Origin: G965220305 sp965220305
GTDB taxonomy: Bacteria > Chloroflexota > Dehalococcoidia > Lucifugimonadales > UBA3495
Direction: 5' to 3'
DNA length: 64,000 bases
Assembly: GCA_965220305.1 (NCBI GenBank)
Contig: OZ244817.1
Coordinates: 3,286,001 to 3,350,000 of the forward strand
The notes beneath the pieces are model-generated. The model saw only the letters and a program-made list of their open reading frames with translations. It had not been told where the DNA came from and ran no database searches. The first letter of the stretch is position 1; each line of letters begins with the position of its first letter. The position numbers and the translations under genes were made by a program. Positions 25,291-35,373 of the stretch are shown in pieces.

Positions 25291-26595
25291 CTACTCCTCT
25301 CTGCCGGGGTTAGAGGCGCCGGAAGATGATGACGCTTCCCCCGCAGTGGCGGCCTCTTCGGAGACGTTCCGTACCGGTTGCCAAACCAAGGGCGTCAGGA
25401 TTACCACCGGTAGGATCAGCAATAATGCGACCCCGGCATTAAGGCCGATGGCAAAGGTGATACCCAGAGCATCGGCGATCCAGCCTATCTCCAAAGGCCC
25501 CACCACTTGGGCTCCGCCATTGCTCAGGCTGTTTACGCCTACGATGCGTCCCCGCATACCCGCCGGCGAAGACAACAACAAGATGGTGCTCTGCATCGTA
25601 CTGAAGCCGGACTGGGCGACACCCGCCAGGAACAGTAGCGCAAAGGAAACAGCGAACCATGGCGACCAGGCTACGAACATTACCAGGGACGCCATGATTA
25701 GAGAGCCGGCAACGAACAACCGACCTTGGTAGCGAATACTCCTGGTCATGGAAATTATTAAGGCGCCTACAAAACTGCCGATACCTTCGGCTGAGGTAAG
25801 CAATCCCACCAGGAACGGCCCGACCAACAAATGGTCGCGGGCGATGATGGGAGTGAATTCCTGAACGCGCAGTACCATCGCGTTCATCACTATCGAGATG
25901 GCGAGCACCCCCAAGACCGTCCGGTTACTCAGGGCGTACCCTATTCCTTCTCGTAGACTTTGCCACATTGCCACTTGTGGCCGGGTACCCGGTATCTGAT
26001 ATGGCAGCCTTAGCTGGACTATCAAGAGCAGACCAACCAGGTCTAACACCGCCAACAGAGCGTAGGCGCCGATGAAACCAGTGGCGGCAATCAGGATGCC
26101 ACCGGCTAATGGCCCAACGATTTTGCCGATGTTGGAGGTGCTCTGCTCCAGGGCCACCGCATTGCCAATTCGTTCTGCCCCCACCACATCGAACATCGCG
26201 GTGCGCCGCGAAGGGTCATCCAACACCTTTGCCAGGCCCTGGAGGAAGACAACGACGAATACGTGCCAGGATTCGATGGCATCGGCGATGAGCAAGATGA
26301 GAATGACCGCGGCTATCGCGAAATAGCAAACGTGGGCGACGACCAAAATGCGACGCCGGTCCAAGCGATCGGCGATGACACCGGAAAAGAGGGACAGCAC
26401 GGGCCGGGGAGCGTTGAGGAAGACAGCCAGCAGCCCCAATTGGAAGTACGAACCGGTAACTTCCCGGAGGAGCAGGACCAACACCAGCAGTTCCATCCGC
26501 CGCGCCACCTCGTGGATCACCTTTGATCCCCAAAGAATGCGGAAGTTACTGTCTTGCAGAACAGCCAGGACTGGGATTTTAGAAGTCCGTCGCAA
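25291..26595 (-). CDS. MFS transporter (EntS/MFS_3-like exporter)
   Basis: A 434-residue major facilitator with about 12 hydrophobic segments. Motifs: NFRILWGSKVIHEVARR at the start, the loop 2-3 signature GVIADRLDRRRIL (about residues 76-88), NIGKIVGPLAGGILIAATG (about 152) and GMRGRIVGVNSLSNGGAQVVGP (about 340). The pattern fits the MFS_3 / enterobactin-exporter-like group. The C-terminal tail is Ala/Ser/Glu-rich. The apparent start is TTG. It probably exports a small molecule. No siderophore genes lie nearby, so the substrate is open. Confidence 0.87.
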   Translation of the reverse strand: MRRTSKIPVLAVLQDSNFRILWGSKVIHEVARRMELLVLVLLLREVTGSYFQLGLLAVFLNAPRPVLSLFSGVIADRLDRRRILVVAHVCYFAIAAVILILLIADAIESWHVFVVVFLQGLAKVLDDPSRRTAMFDVVGAERIGNAVALEQSTSNIGKIVGPLAGGILIAATGFIGAYALLAVLDLVGLLLIVQLRLPYQIPGTRPQVAMWQSLREGIGYALSNRTVLGVLAISIVMNAMVLRVQEFTPIIARDHLLVGPFLVGLLTSAEGIGSFVGALIISMTRSIRYQGRLFVAGSLIMASLVMFVAWSPWFAVSFALLFLAGVAQSGFSTMQSTILLLSSPAGMRGRIVGVNSLSNGGAQVVGPLEIGWIADALGITFAIGLNAGVALLLILPVVILTPLVWQPVRNVSEEAATAGEASSSSGASNPGREE

Positions 26596-26849
26596 GCGGA
26601 TTAGGCCACCATTCTCGGTATACCCAACTCCTCATAGGGAATATCCGGGCCTCGTCGGCACTCTGGCCCCGGACGAGGGAAATTTCTCGCAAGTCTTGCG
26701 GTGGGTCGATTTGCCCACCTGTGGCTTCTCTGTCACCCGTTACTTCTTGATGACCGGCAGGCCCGTTGCCGTCACCGTCCACTGGTCGCCATTTTTTTCT
26801 GACTACTCATAACTCCAATTATAGGCAATTAGATTCCGATAAACGTGGC

Positions 26850-27070
26850 TTAGCCATCGGCCAACGCCGCTGCTTTGCGGGTGTATTCCAATTCGGCGTC
26901 GCTCTTGACCAGCCTCAAACGGCTCACCAGTTCGGAGCTGTCCTCGTATCCGCAGTGTCCTTCAATAGCGGCCCTGACGTACTCCCATCGCTGTCTGGTC
27001 AAGTACCACGCATCCAGCCTCTTGCTCGGTGAAATGTAGTGGCATTGCGCTCCTTCTATCGCCCGCTGTA
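26850..27070 (-). pseudogene. M24 (creatinase / Xaa-Pro peptidase) fragment
   Basis: The minus frame ending at 26850 contains WYLTRQRWEYVRAAIEG and then SELVSRLRLVKSDAELEYTR, which is the conserved linker helix between the creatinase N-domain and the M24 peptidase core. A stop follows ALADG, so the whole catalytic domain is missing. The stretch upstream (27071-27257) reads into the phosphotriesterase leader on the other strand and has no homology. Interpreted as a remnant, not a functional gene. Confidence 0.5.
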
Positions 27071-27201
27071 AGGACTGCTCTGAATCTGACCCCGGTGGGA
27101 CGTTTGTTGATTCTAACACCTCAGGATGACGCCAGGGCTTGTATAATCCGGTGAGACATATCCCCACAATCAAGACTGCATGGACAATTCGGAGGTGTCG
27201 T

Positions 27202-28160
27202 ATGGCAACGATAAACTCGGTGCTGGGGCCATTGGACACGGCGGACTTGGGGTTCACCTTGCCCCATGAACACCTGATCGATTCGTCTGCCGGTATCCGG
27301 ACTACATATTACGAACTGGAATTCCGCGACCAAGCCCTGGACATGGCTTTGGCGTCCTTTGCCGAGGCCAAGAACGGCGGAGTCGACACCGTCGTCGAAG
27401 TTTCCCCCTGGACTTGGGGCGGGACGTCGTTCTTATGAAAGAGGTTTCGGAACGAACCGGGGTGCAGTTCATTTGCTGCACCGGCTGCTGGCTGGACGTT
27501 CCGCGGAGCTTCTGGGGTCGGGACAAGGATTTCATCGCGGGCCTTTGGGTGCGGGAAATTGAACAGGGCATCGAGGGGACGGGAATCAAGGCCGGCGTCA
27601 TTAAGGTAGCCACCAGCGACCCGATTACCGAGCAGGAGGAGTTGATGCTGCGGGCCTCAGCCCGGACTCACCGGCGGACCGGCGTCCCTATTACCACGCA
27701 CACGCCGCCCGAGTCCCGGGTAGGCGAAGAACAGGTGCGAATCCTGAAAGAGGAAGGAGTTGAACCCCACCACGTATACGTGGGACACATCAACCACACC
27801 CTCGACCCCGATTATCACCGGGAGTTGGCCCGACTCGGGGTCTGGTTGGGCTGGGACGTGAACAACCCCTTGGGCCGCCCCAACCTGCCTCCGTGGCAGC
27901 AGAGGACCGACTATCTGAAAGAGCGGTTGGACGAAGGCCTGGCCACCAACATGATGCTGTCCCACGACTGGAACATTGTGCTGTCCCGCGTCGGCTCTCC
28001 GGGGTTCCCCACCAGGGACCAGAACCCCGACGGGTACCTCTGGCTCAGCCGCGCTGTCATTCCCAGGCTGATGGAATCAGGGGTTCCGGGAAACGTCATC
28101 GACCGGATGATGGTCGACAACCCCAGGAGGTACTTCGAGGGCGGGCACCCGTCTGGCTAG
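27202..28160 (+). pseudogene. Phosphotriesterase-family hydrolase with one frameshift
   Basis: The gene starts at 27202 (MATINSVLGPLDTADLGF, GGAGG upstream) with the metal motif PHEHLI (about residue 21). It breaks at a C5 run (27404-27408): the frame ...VVEVSPW must change to L-GRDVVLMKEVSERTGV. One added C restores VVEVSPLDLGRDV and one ORF of about 320 codons ending GGHPSG. Later motifs are intact: GVIKVATSDPITEQEE (carbamylated-Lys region), ITTHTP, VYVGHINHT and MMLSHDWN with the Asp ligand. The rest shows no decay, so this may be a sequencing or assembly error, or a recent mutation. Members hydrolyse lactones or phosphotriesters. Confidence 0.85.
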
Positions 28161-28240
28161 GCGCTGGCCTGGGCAGCGGCTTCAATGCCGATAGCATTCT
28201 AGCAGGGACCCTTGTGGTCGCCATGAAGGGAGTTGCCGTT

Positions 28241-29362
28241 ATGACGCCTGGCCGATTCCACCTCGTCAGTCAAGTGGGCCGTGTCCCATCCATGACCGTG
28301 CCGCTCGTCGAGCGGCAGGAAATCAGGTATCAACGGTTGATGGAAGAGTCGATAATGATCGACCTTCACCAGCATCCGATGGTCCTGCCCGAAGATTTCA
28401 ACCAGTATTGGGAGTACCTGCGCAGCGACAGCTACGTCTGGGGGTATGACGCGGTCCGGGAAGGCGGCTTTACGGCCGTTGGAACAGCCAACGTCTTTCG
28501 CGGGATGCTGCACACCAGCGAGATGTCCTTCATCCGATTTTCCGATCTGTTGGACGAGATCAGCATGATGATTTCGGACATTTCGCGGCATGACGACGTG
28601 CTCCGGGTCAACAATGCCGCCGAGATAGAGTCGGCAAAGCAGCAGGGCAAGGTGGGGTTCCTGCCCACGGTGGAGCACCTGGCCATCGGCAATGAGCTAA
28701 ACCGGGTGGACGTGCTCTATAACGCCGGGATACGGCTGGCTGGCCTGACCTACAGCCGCAAGGCCTACATCGGGGACGGCATCTTCGAGCGCAACGATGG
28801 GGGCCTTAGCGAGTTCGGGGTGGAAGTAGTGCAACGTATGAACGAATTGGGGATGGTTGTCGACGTGTCCCACGCATCGTTCCGCACCGCCATGGACGCC
28901 ATCGAGGCGTCCAACACCCCCGTTACCTTCAGCCACGACGGTTCCTACACGCTTGCCAGCGGCAGTTTGCAGGCCCGAAGGTTGAGGAAGGACGAGGAGT
29001 TGCTCGCCTGCGCCCAGAGGGGCGGCGTTATCGGCATCACCGCCGTACCCAACCGGCTCAGCAACGACCCGGAGCAAAGTATCGAATGCGTGTTGGACCA
29101 TTACGATTACATGGTCAAACTGGTTGGCGTGGACCACGTAGCCATCGGCACCGACACCAGCATCGGCGACATGGTGGGCGTGGGCCAAGTGGTGATGGGC
29201 CGCACCGGCCCCAATCCGGCGCCCTATCTCAACGGTCTGGAGTCTCCCGCCGACGGCAAGAACATCATCCGTGGCCTCATAGCCCGCGGCTACTCCGACG
29301 AGGATGTCAAGAAGATCGCCGGCGTCAACGCCCTGGCGTTTTTCCGGCGGATTATGCGGTAA
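28241..29362 (+). CDS. M19 family membrane dipeptidase-like protein
   Basis: A 373-residue renal-dipeptidase family protein. I chose ATG 28241 because AAGGGAG stands 9 bases before it. The frame is open further upstream but overlaps the phosphotriesterase gene. Motifs: IDLHQHPMV (HxH in place of the usual HxD, about residue 44), TVEHLAIGNELN (bridging Glu), VVDVSHASF (about 208), TFSHDGSYT and GVDHVAIGTDTSIGDMVG (about 305). It hydrolyses dipeptides or lactam-like amides in relatives. No signal peptide is visible, so probably cytoplasmic. It probably forms one transcript with the preceding phosphotriesterase gene. Confidence 0.87.
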   Translation: MTPGRFHLVSQVGRVPSMTVPLVERQEIRYQRLMEESIMIDLHQHPMVLPEDFNQYWEYLRSDSYVWGYDAVREGGFTAVGTANVFRGMLHTSEMSFIRFSDLLDEISMMISDISRHDDVLRVNNAAEIESAKQQGKVGFLPTVEHLAIGNELNRVDVLYNAGIRLAGLTYSRKAYIGDGIFERNDGGLSEFGVEVVQRMNELGMVVDVSHASFRTAMDAIEASNTPVTFSHDGSYTLASGSLQARRLRKDEELLACAQRGGVIGITAVPNRLSNDPEQSIECVLDHYDYMVKLVGVDHVAIGTDTSIGDMVGVGQVVMGRTGPNPAPYLNGLESPADGKNIIRGLIARGYSDEDVKKIAGVNALAFFRRIMR

Positions 29363-29485
29363 GCAAGCCCTCTGTCCATTCCAGCCAGCCATACCCCCAT
29401 CGCCTGGTCCGCCCTGCCGGGCTTTGGTAAACAGAGAGCCGGTGCGGCTCCCTGCCCTAAGCACGCATCCCGGCCCGAGCTGTAG

Positions 29486-30520
29486 CTAGGCGAAAAGGGG
29501 CATTACCTGGTCTGCGAACAAGCGCATGGATTTGCGCACCCGGTGGGTATCCATTTCGCCGGTGTTCAGTTTCAGCATCAGGTTGCGTACGCCGATGTCG
29601 CGCATCTCCGCCACCTGTTCAGCCACTTGGGACGGCGTACCGAGGATAAAGGCTTGCTCCAGAACTTCGCCCGCCGGGATGGGCCGGTTGGGGTCCGGTG
29701 GCGGAAAGCCCCCGGGATTGTACAGTTCTCGGGCTCGCCTGAAGTGGGTGCGTTCCCTCTCGAACCCGGCGGCGGCGACTTCCAGCGCCTCGTCATAGCT
29801 ATCTGCGACGTACAGGTCCCGGGAGGCCCAGCACTGGTCCATGGTGGCCTCGGTTTGCGCTTCAGAAAAACCGGCGTCCAGCATGGTGGCGCGGTACCGT
29901 TCCAACCGCGACTGCAAGTTGCTCAGGGTCTGGATGCCGATCATCACCGGGCGGCCGATTTCGGCCATCTTCACCGTAGAAGCCTCGCTGATGCACGCCC
30001 GGACCAGCGGGGGGTGCGGCTGCTGGAACGGTCTGGGGCGAAGGAAGGGAAATTCGACGTTCCAATGCTCACCCTGGTGCCGCAGCCCCTCTCCGGTCCA
30101 GGACGCCACCAGGAGCTGTTCGGCTTCTTCCAGCCGGGCAAGTCCGTCCTCCATGGTCAGGCCAAAGCCGAGGTATTCGTAGTGGTTGTAGGCGGACCCA
30201 CGGCCTGTTCCCACAATGAGCCGTCCGTGGCTCAGGTTGTCCAGAAGAGCGGTCTGAACGGCAAGCCTCACCGGGTGGTGAAAGGCCAGCTCAACCACCG
30301 CGAAGCCGATCTTGATGCGTTCTGTCCGGGCAGCGACGGCCGCGCCCAACACCAGTGGATCGGCGTGGGCCGCGGCACCGTCAAAGTGATGCTCGGTAAG
30401 CCAGACCGAATGCATCCCAATTTCCTCGGCCAGCAGGATTTCTTCCAGGGTGCTGTCGATAACGGTCGAATCGTTCTCCGGATGATGGCTGACGGGAAAT
30501 ACGAAGGAACCGAAGTGCAT
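29486..30520 (-). CDS. LLM-class flavin-dependent oxidoreductase
   Basis: A 344-residue luciferase-like monooxygenase. The start at 30520 (MHFGSFVFPVSHHPEND) has TGAGG 5 bases upstream, and the frame to 30568 is not supported. Motifs: EIGMHSVWLTEHHFD (about residues 33-47), RIKIGFAVVELAFHHPVRLA, GRLIVGTGRGSAYNHYEYLGFG and RPRPFQQPHPPLVRAC. This is the LuxA-like subgroup with EHH, known for FMN-dependent oxygenation of aldehydes, sulfonates and similar compounds. It is divergent from the SnoaL-like gene. Confidence 0.88.
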   Translation of the reverse strand: MHFGSFVFPVSHHPENDSTVIDSTLEEILLAEEIGMHSVWLTEHHFDGAAAHADPLVLGAAVAARTERIKIGFAVVELAFHHPVRLAVQTALLDNLSHGRLIVGTGRGSAYNHYEYLGFGLTMEDGLARLEEAEQLLVASWTGEGLRHQGEHWNVEFPFLRPRPFQQPHPPLVRACISEASTVKMAEIGRPVMIGIQTLSNLQSRLERYRATMLDAGFSEAQTEATMDQCWASRDLYVADSYDEALEVAAAGFERERTHFRRARELYNPGGFPPPDPNRPIPAGEVLEQAFILGTPSQVAEQVAEMRDIGVRNLMLKLNTGEMDTHRVRKSMRLFADQVMPLFA

Positions 30521-30712
30521 AAATGCCTCACCGCAAGTGGAATCAGGTTGAGCAGCGACAATAGACAATTGGGGCTGGGAGTTTTTCGTTGCTGAAGAGG
30601 AAACTGAAGCTATTTCTGCTACTGGCTATTTCTGCTATTGGAAGGAACAATAGTGTAGGAGACCGGGGCAATTGTCAAGGGAGTTGCTTAAACTCAAACC
30701 AGGAGAGAACGT

Positions 30713-31180
30713 ATGCTACCAGAAGACTTGGAACGAAGAATCAAGGTTCTCGAAGACATCGAAGAAATCAAGAAGCTGAAGCGGCGCTATTGTGCCTACT
30801 GCGACGACCAGTACGACGCCGACGCGCTGGCCGCCCTGTTTGTCGAGGATGCGGTGTGGGACGGTCGTGAGCGGGGGCGCAACCAGGGGCGGGAGGCCAT
30901 CCGGACTTTCTTCAAGAACGCCCCGCAACGGCTGCCCTTCGCCATCCACATGGTGATGAACCCGATTATTGAGGTGGATGGCGACCACGCCACCGGCGTC
31001 TGGTATCTGTTCCAACCCTGCACCTACGCCGACGGTAACCGGGCGGTCTGGGGTTCGGCCCGCTACGATGAGGAATACGTTCGGGTTGACGGCCAGTGGA
31101 AGTTTCAGAACCTCACCCTGACCTCCCACTTCTGGACGCCCTTTGAAGGCAGGGGATGGACCGAGGTCAGTTTCGCCTAG
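30713..31180 (+). CDS. SnoaL-like / NTF2-fold protein
   Basis: A 155-residue NTF2-like (SnoaL_4) protein. N-terminal: LERRIKVLEDIEEIKKLKRRYCAYCDD helix, then ALAALFVEDAVWDG (about residue 38), the GREAIRTFF segment and the cone strand block HMVMNPIIEVDGDHATGVWYL. AGGAGA precedes the ATG. Such folds serve as small hydratases, isomerases or ring-hydroxylating dioxygenase beta-subunit relatives. The partner is unknown. Its downstream sequence is broken by the IS701 insertion at 31360. Confidence 0.87.
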   Translation: MLPEDLERRIKVLEDIEEIKKLKRRYCAYCDDQYDADALAALFVEDAVWDGRERGRNQGREAIRTFFKNAPQRLPFAIHMVMNPIIEVDGDHATGVWYLFQPCTYADGNRAVWGSARYDEEYVRVDGQWKFQNLTLTSHFWTPFEGRGWTEVSFA

Positions 31181-31359
31181 AAGGTGGTTCCCAGAATCCT
31201 GGGAATGTTCTTCTGGTCCTCGTTTTCAGTTATTGGTCTGTCAGAGATATGAGTGCGTGGCCGACCGATCTCAGGCTGTTTAAGCGCACTGTCCCAGAGT
31301 CCCTGGCGCAGATCGCCCTGGAACTGGGGATGGGCGAGGGCCGGGCCTCGGCCCTCTAG

Positions 31360-32788
31360 TACTACAGTTGCAGATTGAAAACGACTAGGATTGGGGCAAT
31401 CAACGGGTGGTGAGGTGAGGCTGTGGCAGTGCATGGGGATGGGGTGGCAGAGGTCGCCCGGTGGGCTGAGGGTATCGACCGGGTACACGAGTGCATTGCG
31501 GGGCGGTTCCGGCGTCCCGAACCACGTCGACGATCGCTGGACTATCTGAAAGGGCTGCTCAGTCCGGTGGAGCGCAAGAACGGCTGGCAACTGGCGGAGC
31601 AGGCCGGGGACGCCACACCCTATGGGGTGCAGCATCTGCTGTCAACCTACATTTGGGACGCGGACCTGGTTCGCGATGATCTCAGGGACTACGTGGTGGA
31701 GCACCTGGGCGACGCCAACGGGGTGTTGGTGGTGGACGAGACTGGGTTTCTGAAGAAGGGCAACAAGTCTGTGGGGGTGCAGCGTCAGTACAGCGGCACG
31801 GCGGGACGGATCGAGAACTGCCAGATTGGGGTATTCTTGACCTACGCTACTGCCAAGGGGAGGACCCTGCTGGACCGGGAGCTTTACCTGCCTCAGGTGT
31901 GGGCCGATGACCAGGAACGCCGGGAGGAGGCTGGCGTGCCGGAGCAAGTGGCGTTTCGCACCAAGCCGCAACTGGCCCGGCGGATGCTGGAACGGGCGGT
32001 GGAGTCGGGAGTCCCCTTCGGCTGGGCCACCGGGGACGAGGTCTACGGCAATGACCGCAACCTGCGGCTGTGGCTGGAGCGGCGGGACGTTCCTCACGTG
32101 CTGGCCATCAAGAGCAATGAGAAGTTGTGGGCTTGGACGGACCAGGGTCCGCGCCAAGTGCGGGCTGACCGGCTGGCGTCTGGGGTTGAAGAGTCGGGCT
32201 GGGTCCGGCTGAGCGCCGGTGATGGGGCCAAGGGTCCTCGGGTCTACGACTGGGCCTTGGTGGATATTCGGCCCCTGAGAGAACCTGGCAAGGGGTACTG
32301 GCTGCTGGCCCGGCGCAGCGTGGCCAAGCCCGAGGAACTGGCCTACTACGTGTGCTACGGCCCGACGGGAACAGCCCTGGAGGAACTGGTGCGGGTGGCC
32401 GGAACCCGGTGGGCCATTGAGGAATGCTTTGAGGAGGCCAAGGGACAGGTGGGACTGGACCAATACGAGGTGCGCCGGTGGGACGGCTGGTACCGGCACA
32501 TCACCCTGGCGATGCTGGCCCACGCCTACCTGGCGGTGGTACGGCGCCAGGCATCGTCGCCGGGACGTCTGGGAGAAAAGGGGGCTGCCCCAGTTTGGAG
32601 GAAAGGCTGATACCGCTGACGGTGCCCGAGGTTCGGCGGTTACTCTACCGGCTGATATGGAGACACCACCCTACGGACGAATCAGTGCTGCGGTGGTCTC
32701 AGTGGAGACGGCGGCACCAAGCAACGGCCCGGCGCTGTCATTACCGACGCCGCCTGAAACTCCTCACCACATATCTGCAACTGTAGTA
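31360..32788 (+). mobile_element. IS701-family insertion sequence, copy 1 (intact)
   Basis: A 1429-bp element with terminal inverted repeats TACTACAGTTGCAGAT at both ends. It is flanked by direct CTAG (31356-31359 and 32789-32792), which agrees with the 4-bp YTAR target duplication of IS701 elements. It encodes one full transposase. A second copy lies at 44285-45712 in opposite orientation and is one base shorter. Confidence 0.93.
31423..32610 (+). CDS. IS701-family transposase
   Basis: A 395-residue DDE transposase with a GTG start. N-terminal: ERKNGWQLAEQAGD (about residue 50). First Asp: GVLVVDETGFLKKG (about 100). Then VQRQYSGTAGRIENCQ and the second Asp in FGWATGDEVYGND (about 204). The Glu lies in TRWAIEECFEEAKGQVGLDQYEVR (about 328-351). 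All three catalytic residues are present, so this copy should be active. The ORF ends before the right inverted repeat, and a further 60-codon frame lies between its stop and the right end. Confidence 0.93.
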   Translation: MAVHGDGVAEVARWAEGIDRVHECIAGRFRRPEPRRRSLDYLKGLLSPVERKNGWQLAEQAGDATPYGVQHLLSTYIWDADLVRDDLRDYVVEHLGDANGVLVVDETGFLKKGNKSVGVQRQYSGTAGRIENCQIGVFLTYATAKGRTLLDRELYLPQVWADDQERREEAGVPEQVAFRTKPQLARRMLERAVESGVPFGWATGDEVYGNDRNLRLWLERRDVPHVLAIKSNEKLWAWTDQGPRQVRADRLASGVEESGWVRLSAGDGAKGPRVYDWALVDIRPLREPGKGYWLLARRSVAKPEELAYYVCYGPTGTALEELVRVAGTRWAIEECFEEAKGQVGLDQYEVRRWDGWYRHITLAMLAHAYLAVVRRQASSPGRLGEKGAAPVWRKG

Positions 32789-34292
32789 CTAGGCGGAAGC
32801 GTTCCTCTCGTAGGCGTCTGCGGCCCGGAGCACGGTGGCGTCGTCTCCGGTTCGCCCTACCAGCATCATTCCGATGGGAAGCCCCTCGGAGACGCCGCAG
32901 GGGACCGTGATGGCGGGGTGCCCCGTCACGTCGAACGGGCAGGTGTTGGGAATCATCTCCAAGGCCCGGCGCGTGTATTCCTCGCGGCTGCAATCCGGCG
33001 CGGGGATCTCCGTGGCCTTCATCGGCAACGTGGGCATCACCAGCAGGTCGGACCGGCTCAGGGCGTCGTCGTAGGCGTCCTTGAGGGTTCTGGGCCTTGG
33101 CGTAGTAATGGCCGTGGTACCGGTCCTGCATGTACTGGCCCAGCAGCACCACCAACTTGGTCGTCTCCGACAGGTCGTCGGCCCGGCTGCGCCAACCCCG
33201 GGCGAAAACGTCCAGCAGGCTGGTAGTGTAGTGGCCCTTCCAGTTGGTGCCCATGCTGTTTCCGGCCACCATCAGCATCGTCGCCCCCTCCACGGCGATG
33301 GCGCTCCAGACATGCTGCCCGTCGAGGTGCCAGGGTATGGAGACGGTTTCCACCTGCGCGCCGAGCCCCTCAAAGGACCTGGCCGCGACGGTTACGGCTT
33401 CGTCCACATCCCTCTCCGACAAGCCCTCATGGCCGAACCCTTCGCGGACAATTCCCAGCCGCAGGCCGCGCACGTCTCCGGTCAACGCCTGGCTATACGC
33501 CTGTCCGGACAAGCCGGCAGACTGCCTGGGGTCCAGCCCGTCGGGGCCGGCGACGGCCTCCAACATGAGTGCCACGTCGGAAGTCGAACGCGCAATTGGT
33601 CCGGTGTGGTCGAGGGTCAGCTCGATGGGGAATACGCCCGTATAAGGGACCAGACCATAGGTGGGGTTTAGTCCCACGACGCCGCACCAGCTTGCCGGGA
33701 TGCGGATCGACCCTCCCTGGTCGCCCCCGATGGCCATGTCTACCTCACCGGCGGCGACCAACGCCGCACTGCCACTGGAAGACCCACCGGCGCTGCGGAG
33801 AAAGTTAACGGGATTGCGGACTGGGCCCGTGTCGGATGTGTGGCTGCCGCCAGAAAAGCAGAGGCTCTCGCAGACCGCCTTGCCAAGTATGTTGCCGCCG
33901 GCCTCCAGGATTCGGGTGACAATGGTGGCGTCGATCTCCGGCGTATAGCCTTCCAGGACGCTTGTCCCGTTCATCATCGGTATTCCGGCGACGCATACGT
34001 TGTCCTTAATGGCAACGGTCTTCCTGGACAGGACGCCTCCGGGATCGCCTTGTAGGTCACATCGCCAGTACCATGCGCCCAGGGTATTGTCTTCAGGCGC
34101 AGGCCGGTAGCCGGACGTGCGAGGACGCCCCAGAGGCAGACTCGGCGCGGTCAACTGGTCGAGGCGAGCGTAGGACTCGAGCATAGGGGTGAGCAGACCA
34201 AGGAAGGATTCCAGGTCCGCCGGGCTCGGGTTCAAGTAGTAGTCCTGGGCGATTCGCCTCAACTCTTCGATGGTTGGCGGCTTTACGGGCAT
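32789..34292 (-). pseudogene. Amidase-signature enzyme with one frameshift
   Basis: A GatA/amidase-family gene starting at 34292 (GGAGG upstream). Catalytic residues are present: Lys in KTVAIKDNV (about 89), the Ser pair in RSAGGSSSGSAALVAAG and the nucleophile region GGDQGGSIRIP. The frame breaks at a GGG run (33085-33087 on the plus strand, CCC in the gene). Removing one C joins YYAKAQN to LKDAYDDALSRSD and restores the C-terminus to AYERNASA and TAG at 32789-32791. That TAG lies inside the CTAG target of IS701 copy 1, so the element sits exactly at the gene's stop codon and did not truncate it. Substrate unknown. Confidence 0.88.
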
Positions 34293-34328
34293 GTTCTGGC
34301 CTCCATACTGTTGTACTAGCAGCCTGGC

Positions 34329-35201
34329 TTACCCGATATGTTGATGGATGAAGGCACTCATCTGTTCAAGCGCCTGCTTCGCAACTGACGTGGAAAGGTC
34401 GCGCAGCAGACCCTCGCCCTCCCCGTCCAAGATGCTCACATCAATCTGCCCACCAGCCTTGCGGTACTGCAGGATGAACTCGTCGAGGTCCGGGCGCGGA
34501 TGGGCCTCCTCGTAGAGACGCGCCAGGCACAGCGTGGGTGGCAGCGCCGTGCGCTCCCCGCTCGCCAGGAAACGAGCCGGGGCAGCCTCGGCCATAGCCT
34601 CTTCCGTTTGCCAGTACAGGTCATGCATGGGCACGATGCGCTCGGCCATCCCGGCGGGTGGTGTGCAATCGTCTCGGAGACCTTTAGCATAGGTATAGCG
34701 CCCCAAGGGATCGATCACGGGCGAGCATAAGACCACACAGCCCAGGGTACCGTCCACTTCCCCGGCCCCGGACGGGTCTGGGAGCGCGGCGTAGCGTGCA
34801 TCGTGCGGGCGCATGCCCAGTAGCATGGCCTGATGCGCCCCACTGGAAGTGCCCATAGCGCCGATGCTCTCCGGACGGCCGTTCCAAGCCGCAGCCTGGG
34901 TCTTACACCAACGAATTCCATAGTGTATATCGGCCAAGGAACCTGGATACGGCGCTTGCGGCGGCACACGAAAGTCTAGCGCAGCCACGATCACGCCATT
35001 CTTGGCCAGGGCTTCATTAGCAGCGTTGCCGTTCAGACGGTCTCCCCTGACCCAAGCCCCGCCATGCAGTTCGATCATTATCGGGAAGGGTCCGCTGCCG
35101 CGTGGCCTAAAGAGACGCGCCAGCAGAGGTGTATCTCCGTGCCGGAGATATTCCACGTCCGAGACGTCAACTTCATACGTTTCCTGCTTGCTAATAGTCA
35201 T
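34329..35201 (-). CDS. Alpha/beta hydrolase (esterase/lipase type)
   Basis: A 290-residue serine hydrolase of the HSL/BD-FAE type. The oxyanion-hole motif is ELHGGAWVRGD (about residues 44-54), the nucleophile elbow GTSSGAHQA (about 118) and the adjacent LDFRVPPQAPYPGSLADI typical of carboxylesterases. AAGGGAG precedes the ATG. It is one of only two intact non-IS genes in the 31-45 kb island and lies directly upstream of the amidase (36 bases apart), so they probably formed one operon acting on an ester or amide substrate (inference). Confidence 0.87.
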   Translation of the reverse strand: MTISKQETYEVDVSDVEYLRHGDTPLLARLFRPRGSGPFPIMIELHGGAWVRGDRLNGNAANEALAKNGVIVAALDFRVPPQAPYPGSLADIHYGIRWCKTQAAAWNGRPESIGAMGTSSGAHQAMLLGMRPHDARYAALPDPSGAGEVDGTLGCVVLCSPVIDPLGRYTYAKGLRDDCTPPAGMAERIVPMHDLYWQTEEAMAEAAPARFLASGERTALPPTLCLARLYEEAHPRPDLDEFILQYRKAGGQIDVSILDGEGEGLLRDLSTSVAKQALEQMSAFIHQHIG

Positions 35202-35373
35202 GCGAAGCTCCCTTTCTTGTTGGGCCGATTGCCTTGCTTCAGCTTAGGGTAAACGCCGAAGGCTTCTCAGTCAATGAGGCCCGTTAATGCACAGAAGCTG
35301 TTGTTCGAAGTAGCATCGTTGCCTACGGGACGGACGGTCCAACCCATGCCATAGTGAGTCGGTCCTTCTCTTA

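Noticed and set aside
31246..31359. 36-codon frame ending at the IS701 target
   Set aside because: Its stop comes from the CTAG target site, and no homology is recognised. Kept only as flank.
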